A stretch of DNA of 46,115 nt from Clostridia bacterium. Lineage in GTDB: Bacteria > Bacillota > Clostridia > Christensenellales > UBA3700. The stretch covers positions 1 to 46,115 of the forward strand of contig JAEEWC010000051.1 of the NCBI GenBank assembly GCA_016287155.1, in the 5' to 3' direction. The stretch's first letter is position 1. The number at the start of each line of letters is the position of its first letter. Under the pieces are notes generated by a model. It had not been told where the DNA came from, did no database searches, and saw nothing but the letters and a program-made list of their open reading frames with translations. Below, in pieces: positions 9,501 to 19,300 of the stretch. The position numbers and the translations under genes were made by a program.

Positions 9501-12500
9501 AAAGAATGAAGGAGCGATGACATTTGGATTATTATTAATATTAATCGTACTAAATGTTGAAACACTTGAATCTCCAAATATATAAATCAGCGCATTATTT
9601 ACCATTGGCATTGTTAAAGTTGAAGTAAGGCCAACTGAATCAAAAGCTTCATTGCCAATTGATGTGATACTTGAGCTTATCTCAGTTAATGTTAAATTTG
9701 AACAACCATAAAACGCATATTCTGGAATCGCTGTAATTTGTGAATTTAAATTAAATGTATTAAGCCTTGAACAGTTGTAGAAAGATCCCATACCAATACT
9801 TGTTAAATTTGGAATAAACCCAAATGTTGTTAACGCATAACAATTCTTAAATGCATAATCGCCAACGCTATTTATCGAGCCCTCAATATTTAATGTTCTA
9901 AGTGATGTAAATCCTTCTAAGAAATGGGCTGGCACCCTTGTGTAACTCGTAGCTAATGTTACATTTTCAATGCGAGCTGCAACACTGTCTCCAAACAAGT
10001 CTTTTAAGCTTGACTGAATTGCAAATATTTCCAAATTTGTTAGATTAGAGCAATCTATAAATGCATCATTACCAATACTTGAAACATCTTGTTTTAAAAC
10101 TAATGTTGTTAACCATATACAACCATAGAATGTTTCTTCTGCGATACTAGAGACATTATTTAATGTAATTGTCTCTAAAGCTGCACATCCTCTTAAGGCT
10201 CCCTTTCCAATTGTTTGAGAATTACTTATAAATGAAAAATCTCTCAAACTTGAACAGTTCATAAAAGCATAATCGCCGACATGCGAAACATTTCCATTTA
10301 CATTAAGTGTTTGTAAATACGTACAATTTTTAAAAAACTCATTAGGGATTGTCCCGTTATAAACATTTAGATTAACTGACTTTATATTAGGTAATGCAAA
10401 AGAGTCAAACAAATATGATAACCCGCTTTCGTATCTTGAAGATATTGAGACAGCGCCCACACTATTGCAACTTCCAAAAACATTATTTCCAAATTCGATA
10501 TTATCACCAATAATATCAACACTATCAGCATTAGAACAGCCCCAAAATGCTTTTTCGCCTACGTTTACAGCATTAGATCCTAATGTGATAGAATTAATCA
10601 TTTTGCAGTTATAAAAGGCTTCTTTCTCTATATTAATAATCGCGCTAGTATCGATTCCTTCCAACTTGGTACAATTATAGAATGCAGAAGCTCCAACGCT
10701 TCTTATATTTGCAAAGCTTCCAATGCTTGTTAGATTTGAACATTTATAGAATGCTTTTTCGCCTACCGTCTCGATATTTGTATCCGTATTTAAAACAACT
10801 AAGGCGGTAAAACCATAGAAATATTCGTTTGGCACATTCTTTAATCCATAGATTGTTGCCCTAGCAATACTGCTGCTGTTTTTACTATCAAAAACATTAG
10901 ACAAAATGACGCCATCTAAATATGGCATCTTAATCTCTTTTAATGAGTTATTTGCGCCAAAAGCTTGATCTCCAATAGTTTTAACAGATGAAGGAATATC
11001 TATTGTGCTTATCCTAGAATTATTATAGAAGGCTTTCGCTCCTATTGATTCTAGCCCATCATTAAGCATTATTTGCGATAAATTAATACAGCCACTAAAA
11101 GCACTATTCCCGATGCTCTTTAATGCTATATTCGTACAATTAATACTACGTAAATTTTTACATCCTTCAAATCCACTATCGCCAACGCGAATCAAAGATC
11201 CATTAATTATTACGCTATCTAGGACCTCATCATTTGCAAAGCTTGAATTTCCTATTGTAACATTTTCCCCTGTTATTGTAATTGTTCTTAACTTTGGCAT
11301 ACCATCCGCAAAATCGTTTGGGATATTTGAATAATTATTTAAATATAAAGACTCAATTTTGCCAGCTGAACTTCCAAAAGTAGAATCGATAGAATTTACT
11401 GCATTGTCGTTTTGCAAAGTTAAAGTTGTAATATTACGGCATCCGCTAAACGCATCGTTGCTTACAGAAGTTAATGTCTTTGGTATTTCAATATTATTAA
11501 TTGATGTACAATTTGCGAATGCCTCGGATTTTATATTTGTAATTTCTTTACCGAAAGATATAGATTTTAGTTTCGAGCAATCGTAAAAAGCTTTTTCTCC
11601 AATATATGTAATTCTATCAGAATTCTCAATTATTGCTAGGTTTATACATTCTTCGAATGTATTATCTCCTATAATATAGTCTCTATCTCCTAGAACAACT
11701 AATCTCAAATTCCAACAATTTTTAAAGCTAGATTCTTCTATTGTTGCATTACTTTCTGTAAATACAATCTCCTGAACAGACTTATTCTTTTTAAATGTCT
11801 TCTTTGAAACCTCTTCAACACTTAAATCATCAATCTTTGCCGGGATTGTATATTTCAACTTTTCTTCATTGAACAAACCATCTATTATGATTGAGTTATT
11901 ATTCCCATAAATATAGTAATATGTATCATCATATCCATCATATCTATTGATGTAATATCCATACATCGAGAAGAATGTTATTGTCATCAATACATATACA
12001 GCAACTGTGCCCAACGAGTATTTAAACATCTTTGGACGCTTATATTTTTTCAAATTCCTATATATGCCAAGTCCACTTAACAATGCTATCACTGATAAAA
12101 CTGCAAATATTGTCAACAAATTAGATCTTTCCCACATCTCTTTTAACAACGTGAAATTATACTTTGCTGCAAAAGTTGTAAGAATAGTAAAAGTTATAAC
12201 GCCAACTGCACTTGGAGCATATTGCAATGTCATATCCATTGCTCTTCTCATTTTTATATTTTCATCTACGATTCTTTGGGCATGTTCTATAAAGGAAATT
12301 CTAAAAATATTATATAATTTGTTTAAATTATATTTATTATATTCTTCATATTCTTCTTCGTTTTGTATGCTTTGAATTACTTCTTTTTTTATCTCAAAAG
12401 AATAATTCTCTTTATTCAACTCTTTATTGAACAACTCAGACAAAACTTTACAATGAGAAAACAATGATAAGTGTCTATCCAAAAACAAACTATAGTACTT

Positions 12501-13307
12501 TAAAATATATTCTAATGCGCTAAGCTCCATTATTGGAGCCTCATCAGAATAATCCATTTCTAAAAAGTTCTCACTTTCTGCACCAATTGTTTTTAATAGA
12601 TCATTTATAGGCATACCTTTAACGCATATGTTTTTGGCAATAAAATTACGTGCCTTATCTAGCAAAGAAAATACTGTCTTTTGCTTTGGCTCTTCTAGTT
12701 GTAAAACGCGGCCTATACGTCTTAATAACGCATGAATTTTATACGCAAATATTCGCAACTTGATTAACCCAGCTTTTTCTTTATACTGATGCTGTGCATA
12801 CTTATCTTTGATAATATCGGCTTGTTCTTCCCAAGTTTGTACAAATTCCAATTCACTTACTTTTTCTTTATTTATAAATGAATTAACATCAGATACAAAC
12901 TTATTGAAATTAGCATATCTATATTTTTTATTTGTTGGAAGTTCGGCAAATTGCTCCTTTTGGCCACAAAAATTAACGCCTAAGTTAATCAAATCCATAA
13001 TTTTAATTTGATCCAATCTTGCTACGGATAGAATTGCTGAACTACTTAAAGCGTGTTTTGCAATGTTTTTATCTTTTTCTATAATAGATTTAAACCCTGT
13101 TAAATCTTTTTCGTCGATAGATATATCATAGCCCAAATTTTCTAATTGCAAATCTATTGAATCTACAGGGCGAATAAAACTATTAGGGATATAATCATCC
13201 TCGATTTTAAAATCTTCTATTAAGTACTTAAGAGGAATATCCTTCGGAGAAAGAGGATTAGCTCTTTCCGCACTGATATATCCAGGTTCTTTTTTCTTAC
13301 TAGCCAT
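6567..13307 (-). CDS. Giant membrane-anchored BspA-type leucine-rich-repeat surface protein
   Basis: This 2246-aa protein has four parts. Residues 1-365 form a helical, probably cytosolic domain that I do not recognise. Three membrane segments lie at about 366-385, 394-416 and 429-451. From about 495 to 2190 runs a BspA/LRR_5 solenoid with the recurrent pattern IGxxAFxxCxxLxxIxIPxSV. A final membrane helix at about 2209-2231 is followed by a basic tail ending KKAKKRES. The positive-inside rule puts both ends in the cytosol and the solenoid outside. There is no signal peptide or sortase motif. Such repeats usually bind host or bacterial surfaces. AAGGA overlaps the stop of the MBG gene seven bases upstream, so the two are co-translated. 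Confidence 0.85.
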   Translation of the reverse strand: MASKKKEPGYISAERANPLSPKDIPLKYLIEDFKIEDDYIPNSFIRPVDSIDLQLENLGYDISIDEKDLTGFKSIIEKDKNIAKHALSSSAILSVARLDQIKIMDLINLGVNFCGQKEQFAELPTNKKYRYANFNKFVSDVNSFINKEKVSELEFVQTWEEQADIIKDKYAQHQYKEKAGLIKLRIFAYKIHALLRRIGRVLQLEEPKQKTVFSLLDKARNFIAKNICVKGMPINDLLKTIGAESENFLEMDYSDEAPIMELSALEYILKYYSLFLDRHLSLFSHCKVLSELFNKELNKENYSFEIKKEVIQSIQNEEEYEEYNKYNLNKLYNIFRISFIEHAQRIVDENIKMRRAMDMTLQYAPSAVGVITFTILTTFAAKYNFTLLKEMWERSNLLTIFAVLSVIALLSGLGIYRNLKKYKRPKMFKYSLGTVAVYVLMTITFFSMYGYYINRYDGYDDTYYYIYGNNNSIIIDGLFNEEKLKYTIPAKIDDLSVEEVSKKTFKKNKSVQEIVFTESNATIEESSFKNCWNLRLVVLGDRDYIIGDNTFEECINLAIIENSDRITYIGEKAFYDCSKLKSISFGKEITNIKSEAFANCTSINNIEIPKTLTSVSNDAFSGCRNITTLTLQNDNAVNSIDSTFGSSAGKIESLYLNNYSNIPNDFADGMPKLRTITITGENVTIGNSSFANDEVLDSVIINGSLIRVGDSGFEGCKNLRSINCTNIALKSIGNSAFSGCINLSQIMLNDGLESIGAKAFYNNSRISTIDIPSSVKTIGDQAFGANNSLKEIKMPYLDGVILSNVFDSKNSSSIARATIYGLKNVPNEYFYGFTALVVLNTDTNIETVGEKAFYKCSNLTSIGSFANIRSVGASAFYNCTKLEGIDTSAIINIEKEAFYNCKMINSITLGSNAVNVGEKAFWGCSNADSVDIIGDNIEFGNNVFGSCNSVGAVSISSRYESGLSYLFDSFALPNIKSVNLNVYNGTIPNEFFKNCTYLQTLNVNGNVSHVGDYAFMNCSSLRDFSFISNSQTIGKGALRGCAALETITLNNVSSIAEETFYGCIWLTTLVLKQDVSSIGNDAFIDCSNLTNLEIFAIQSSLKDLFGDSVAARIENVTLATSYTRVPAHFLEGFTSLRTLNIEGSINSVGDYAFKNCYALTTFGFIPNLTSIGMGSFYNCSRLNTFNLNSQITAIPEYAFYGCSNLTLTEISSSITSIGNEAFDSVGLTSTLTMPMVNNALIYIFGDSSVSTFSTININNNPNVIAPSFFAGCKNLTTITGIGNVVSISENAFNNCQKWNGIDSLTKLQNIGDNAFSNCKSLSVLNLRDGIKSIGSHAFISCGAITNLTIPSSITSIGYAAFSYCTNLSTVSINTTGAQYDDSMFYGCEKVANATIKKMEYPIKTLFLSAYKTITTIVVTDNNNTIPNYYFDGCENLSSLTLSSNLSNIGECAFRSCASIADFSFLSTINSLGVGAFEGCKNLESVEFSNSLTSIPNSAFKGCSNLSELALNEAITNIGENAFYECNKITSIRIKVFANSLMQIFGTDLVSKITTITLDANSQTIPNSYFEGCSSLKNLTINGTINAVGNNAFKGCSNLTNGAFIAYLNSIGEGAFWGCSGLSSISLNSGLTSIPAHAFDGCSGLTLNSINSSIKTIGDHAFDGCGCLVLNSIGSNVTKIGDYAFKNCQIKSINLTNIVTIIGIGAFSGIGNLESIKLPLLENGIESIFGTYFANNVKTIEVTNNPTVLCAEAFSNCASLTGISIPNTVRTIGESAFKGCKSLTSISIPSAVQTIGDYAFNDCTGLNKITLPSNASDLGKEIFVGCSGITQYNIYTEVVKSITNLMPQGKMTNSIKINPIGQKVIPDNFFDGCNNLTEYKFEGIKSIGANAFNATGIKEVALDSTIETIGEGSFANCSQLKKVNLNILKEVPQHAFENCGNLTEIVSLYAGVKYKEYSFAATAIKSLDIKADSSTIYAHSFENCKLLSSINIEGQNITIEQYAFNGCTALRTLDLSKVINIGQNAFANCSVTTLTISQKVNNYSNDNISKYFAKTSGWYINELKVIDATSLTRDYISNLYITNFTIKGSLKKIDEALFQDNSTLTSIIFNEGLETIGEKAFYNCYNLKMVQFPSTLKTIDNKAFMGCKNLSKVELNKDLQYVGRKAFDENITAIKMPTGLSDANWHGNWNTNNKVTAQYISDELKEYAEDNTAAFVVICILIAGAIAGIVVLIVKKVKSKKAKKRES
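6737..11825 (-). repeat. Tandem LRR_5 coding repeats with a higher-order period
   Basis: About 70 leucine-rich units of roughly 22-24 residues are encoded. Every seven to eight units they are interrupted by a variant segment of the type LxxIFGxxxxxxITTI followed by IPNxYFxGCxxL. About ten such interruptions can be counted. DNA-level identity between units is low, so the array is old and not a recent slippage product. Confidence 0.75.
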
Positions 13308-13314
13308 TTATTCC

Positions 13315-16300
13315 TTAATCGATTACAAAGCTGCCCTTACGATCAACTTCTGCTAATACATATTTATTTGAATTTATTGTTATTGTATAGAAATATGTTC
13401 CAGCGGTTGCATAGTCAAAATCTATTATTTCATTTTCACATGCTTCTTCTGAATAATACTTAATCGTATAATCTATAGACTCATTCTCTACAACACCATC
13501 GAAAACCAACCCATTTGAATCTAATAAAGAATCTCTAATAAGAGTTATGGTTTTTGGTGTAATATTAAATGTTGATTCAAATGCAATATGGTAACATGGA
13601 TTAACATATAAATCTAATGAGATTCTATATTCACCAACATTATGTGCTTCATATTGCACTTCTATTATATTGTTATCACCGGAATCATTCTTTAATACTT
13701 GCAAATTTAAAACATTTCCGCTGCTTATAATTCCATTACGAAGATTAGTAAGATCTACGCCCTCAAAATGACTCTTTGTTACAAAGCCACTAATTTGCAC
13801 AGTCACTGTATGCGTACTTCCATCATAAACGACGCTATCTATTTCAGGATATGTTATTTGCATTCTTCGATATATCGTTCCAATCGCTGTTGTTGTATTA
13901 ATTGAATATTTATTTGAACTAATTTCTGTTACCGAGAAATTATAATCCCCAATATTTTTTGCTCTAAAGGTTAACATAATATAATTTGATTCTTTTTCTA
14001 GAGTAAAGATATTATTTGCCGTAAAAGAAGTAACGCTTATATCATTTATGTCATTCGTATCTATAAAGCCTGAAATCTTTAATGTAATGTCTTTATATGT
14101 ACCATCGTATTCATTATATTCATCATATTGCCATTCTGTATTAAGAACGCATGGCGTAATACTGAAATTAGACTCAACCGCACTTAATTCATAATTAGGC
14201 AAATTACTATTACTCTCTAAGGAAATAGTATAATCAGCTACATTTTTACATTTACAATAGAATTCTGCGTGGCCATCTACTAGCGCAACGTCAACAGTCT
14301 CTGCCCCAGTTACATTAAATCCATTTTGAATAGCGCTTAATCCTAAAGAATTTAAACCATCCACTTTATACGTTATTGAATGGTATAAACCGTCATATTC
14401 ATGAGATTCATTATCGCCTACTATATCAACGCTATCAGCGCTTAATTGTTGCTTATGAATTACTACTGTTTTACTGTAACTGCTCAAAGAATAGTCAGAA
14501 TCAAGACATCTACTAATTGCAAATGTATATTCTCCGGCATCCTTTATGCTAAATAATAGACATAGTTTGGTACTATTTTCAATTATTGTTTGAGTTGGAG
14601 CTAGAGTAAATGCTGAAGAGAACATAGATAGCGAAATATCATCTCCTGCTATAAAGCCAGATATCTCGAACTTAATATCATACGAAGAATTTACAAATGT
14701 ATATTCATCATATCCAACATAGTTAATTGTTAAACTCTTTGGTCTAATATAAATTCTCTTAACGCCACTTGAAGTGTAACTATAATTAGTATTACTAAAG
14801 CTATTTACCTCACAAGGGTAATAACTACTTTGTACATCTTTTGCCTTGAATACCAATTCTACATAGTTGCTATGTTTTCTAATCTCGCTGATAGTTCCGT
14901 ATCCCAAAGCAAATTGGCTTATCTCAACGTTATCAGCATCAGCACCTACAAAGCCCGAAATCATCAATGATATTTCATGATATTGATTGTCAAAATCGAA
15001 GACTTTAACATCCTCACTTATGATCCAATAATTCGTCAACTCGATTGCTGATATTTCAAAATTCGTTGAAATGCTAGGACAAGCATAATTCAATTGCACA
15101 GTATTTATTGGTAAAATTTGGATTGTCTCTTTATCAACATTTGTTTTAGCTATAGTATATACTAAATTACCATTTACAATTTTTGAAGAATAATTAGCAG
15201 ACGAATCGGTTTTGCGCATTACACTAAACATAGAATCTTTTGTTGTACCATTCAAATCTGCTGCACTTAAATTCTTTATTGTCACATCAAAGCTTTGTTC
15301 TGCTCCATTGTAGTTGAATGATGCGTTTCCAATCTCAACTTCTATTGCTCGTTTGTCTATACTAATAGAAGTTTCATATCTTGGCAAATAGTAATTGCTA
15401 GCCAAAGCGACATCCCCTAAGCCATAACAAATATAATCATATGAATGGCAATCTTTGTTTTTAAATATGATTATTACTGACCCAGCAGCTGATGAACGGT
15501 CGATTGTTATTGTCGCATTATTATTAAACCTAAAGAATGAATTTACAACATTATCTTCTTGCCCTTGAACAAAACCTCTAATGACTAATTTCTTCTCAAT
15601 ATCATATCCGGTATATGTATAATTTGTTGTATTTTCATCAACCCATTCTGCTGACAATTCTTTAGCAACTATACTCCAATTGCATTGATAATTGCTTGGC
15701 AATGCATAATTACAATTGCTTGGAAGAGAAAGCCTTGCAGTATATTGTCCGACTACTGTTGCAGAATTTTCAGAAATACTTGGGGTTAATACATCGCCTT
15801 CACATATTCCATCAACAGTATAATTTAAAGTTTTGCTTTCGCCACTATATACAAAACTGCGGTTTGTATCCCATGTTATTGATAAAGTTTTTTGCAAAAT
15901 TGTGATTCTATGTTCTACATCTGCAATACGATAATTAGATAAATTCTCGCTGTTTATTTTAAAACTGTAACTACCAACATCTTTTTTGCTATAAGAAAGT
16001 GTTACAATGCGTTCAGTTCCAGAATTATGAGAACTCATATCGCTAGGAGCAACATTTGTAACAAATGTTGAACTATCTATTAATGTGGCATCCTTCTCTA
16101 GCAATCCACTAATGCTTAAATTAGCAGTTCTTAGCGCGCCATTATATACTAATGAACTTCCACAATCCCAATATGTGATTAATTGCTTTTCATTAATTGT
16201 CCACGATGTAGATGTGTTAGCATTTAATTCATAGTTTTTATGAGAAAGCGATGCCGTTACAGAATAAGTCCCAGCATTTGTTTGCTTGTTGTTTGTATAT

Positions 16301-19300
16301 GATAAAACTACAGTATCTTTGCTGTTTGTTAATGCATTAGTGTATATCTTGCTTGTTATTACAGCTTCTCTTGTTTGCTCTTCTCCATTATATGTATAAT
16401 CAATAGTTCCCCAATCTAAAGAAATCTTAGTTCTATATACATAATATGTATACATTTTATTTACGTAGCTTGTAGCAAGCTCGTAATTTGAAGAATTGAA
16501 AGAATCTTTCAACCCAAGTATTTCAACTTCATATGTACCGGCATCAACTGCCTTATTGTTGATAGTATAATTTGTATAAGTATCTTGGCTTGATGCTCCT
16601 GTATTTGTATATATAATTGGCAAAGTAGTAAACAAATTACTATCTGCAGGCAAATAGCCTTTAACTTTCAAAGATAAACCAGTCAAATATTCCCCGTTAT
16701 AAGTAACAGTATCGTTTGAACTTTCTTTTTCTAAATAAATCTCAGCTCTATTAATAGTAAATACTTTTGACAATGCACTTGTAGTGCCAACTAACGTATA
16801 ATTTGAATTATCCGCAATAGATTCAACACTAATTGTATATACACCTGCATTCTTGGCTTTTGGAGAAGAAATTGTGCTTCCGTCGATGTATGCAGATCCT
16901 GAGCAACTATAATTAACATTTACTGCATCAGCTCCAATATTTGCGTAATTAATTTCAAAGCTATGAATTGTACCATCATAAGTATAGTTAGTTGCTGGCC
17001 ATGTCCAAGCTAATACTTTTGGATAAATTTCTACCTCTAAATGAGAATTTGCTAAAGATGTTCCATCAAAATCATAATTTGAATTTGTTACGCTATTAAC
17101 TATTAGAGAATAAGTCCCCGCATTTCTTGCATACAAGTAGAAAATACTCCTATTGGTGTCATATGTTCTATATTCGAAAGTTCCTCCTTGTGGTTTTGAA
17201 ATAGACAAATCCCCTATTCTAAAATTTCTTGCATACGTTGAATCGGCAAACCCACTCACAGTCAATTTAATACAATCAATATCATCTCCTGAATATACAT
17301 AATCAGATGAAGATGCACGAGCTAGAGCAAATGTTAGCACTCTTTTGTTAATTGTATAAGCTTTAGTCAAATTGTCTTCTGGAAGACAATAGTTAGAGTT
17401 GCTTAAGCTAACTAATCTTATGCTATAATTCCCCGCCTCTCTATAAGTATCGACTACCATTCCATTTTTATATACGGCATACGAGCCAGATACGGAATCA
17501 CCACTGCAAACATTTGAGAATGATGCAGTATCATTTTTATTACTTCCATCATAAGTAAATGTATTATTTGACCAAGTTACACCAACGACTCTTTTATTAA
17601 TAACCCAATTAAACATTTTAGTCGAATCATTAATTGCATAATTACTATTATTTAGATTTGTTATTGTAGCAATATATGTTCCTGCAGCATTAAGCCTATA
17701 GTTTGCCATATTACTAATAGTTGGAGTTAAAGAATCTTTCTCCCCGCTATCTTCTCTTACACACAATCCAGTAAATACAGGCTTAACCGAATGATAATTT
17801 TTATCATAAACAAAATCATTGTCCGTATATGCCTCTAATGTATCTCCATTAACCCAACTATTTGTAATTGTCTTTTGATTAATCGCGAAAGAGTAAGTTA
17901 GATTTTGAATAGTATAATTAGAGAAGGTATTTTTACCTTGAGCTATTGTATATGTAGTTGCATCAATTGCTTTAAATTTTACAACAATACAACCATTATC
18001 TATAACTACACCATTTACCATGGTTACTTTACTTGCTGGGGTGCAGTTATATGTAAAGAACGAATTATCTACTGAATTTAAATCATCTCTAAGTGGAGTA
18101 TTTACAAATCCATCATATCTAAACCCGAATTCATGATATTTACCATCATAAATAGTTGCCGGGCCATTATATTTAGACACAGTTATTGATTTTTTCGTTA
18201 TTTCCCAATTATAGTTGCACGTATCGTCAACCTTATAATTTGTATTAGTTGTTGAAATTGTTGCTGTATAATAACCTACATCAATAGCAGTCTCGTTATT
18301 ATATGCCAATGGGATTTCATCGTTACCACATCTATTTGTAACAGATGCAACAACACTATGATTAAAGCCATTATAGACTAAATTATCATCTGTGTCCGAT
18401 AAGTGCCATTCTAGTTTCAACAATCTAGGTTTAATATTAAATGTTGTACTACATTCTTTATCTTCATAGTTGTTTCTAAATTGTTCATTCCCAATTGAAT
18501 TAATTGAGACATTGTATGAATCTGCAGAAATGCCTTTAAAACTAATAACCCTACCATTTGTACTGTTATTAATTGTTGTTGATGTACATTTAGGATATGA
18601 TCCTGCGAACGTAGTAATGTTATTAATATCTCTTTGGTAAACATTTGAGATTGTTAATTGAAGAGCTTGTTCTAATCCGTTATAAGTAAACTCTTTTGTT
18701 CCCCACTCTACAGTATAACTAGCCTTGTTTATCTTTAGAGTTGAAGTCATATTCTCAGAGTTAAGAACATAATTATTATAATTAGAGACAATACTATTAA
18801 TAGTTGTTGTATATTCTCCAGCATCTATTGATGAAAAACCGATTGTTACCTTTCTATCATTATTGTCTATTAAACCTATAGAGCCATCACTAACATATGT
18901 CATTTTTTGCATAATGTTATTTCTTGTATATTGCTTAGCATCATCGTTAAAGAATCCAGTTAACGCTAGCTCCATTGCTTGAGATGCTCCATTATAAGTC
19001 AAAGTTTTGTTAGACCATTGAGCATTAATAACCGCTGGATTAATCTTAACCACTCGTGACGTTAATAATATTGTAGAAGCTTCATAGTTATTGTCATTAA
19101 AACCTAATATTTGTATATTGTAATCACCAACATTCTTTGCCTCAACTTTTACTTTCAATGCACCATCATTTGGTTTTTGTTCTGTCGTGAATACCAAGCT
19201 CGATGTATTTAATTGAAGACTATTATTTGCATTTTGAACGTCAGTTCTTGCTAGCCCAGAAATTGTAAAATCATATATTTGAGTCTCACCATTAAAGGTT

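Noticed and set aside
6737-11825. Regularly spaced similar words that could suggest a CRISPR or satellite array
   Set aside because: They are codons of the LRR consensus, with divergent DNA and an open frame throughout.
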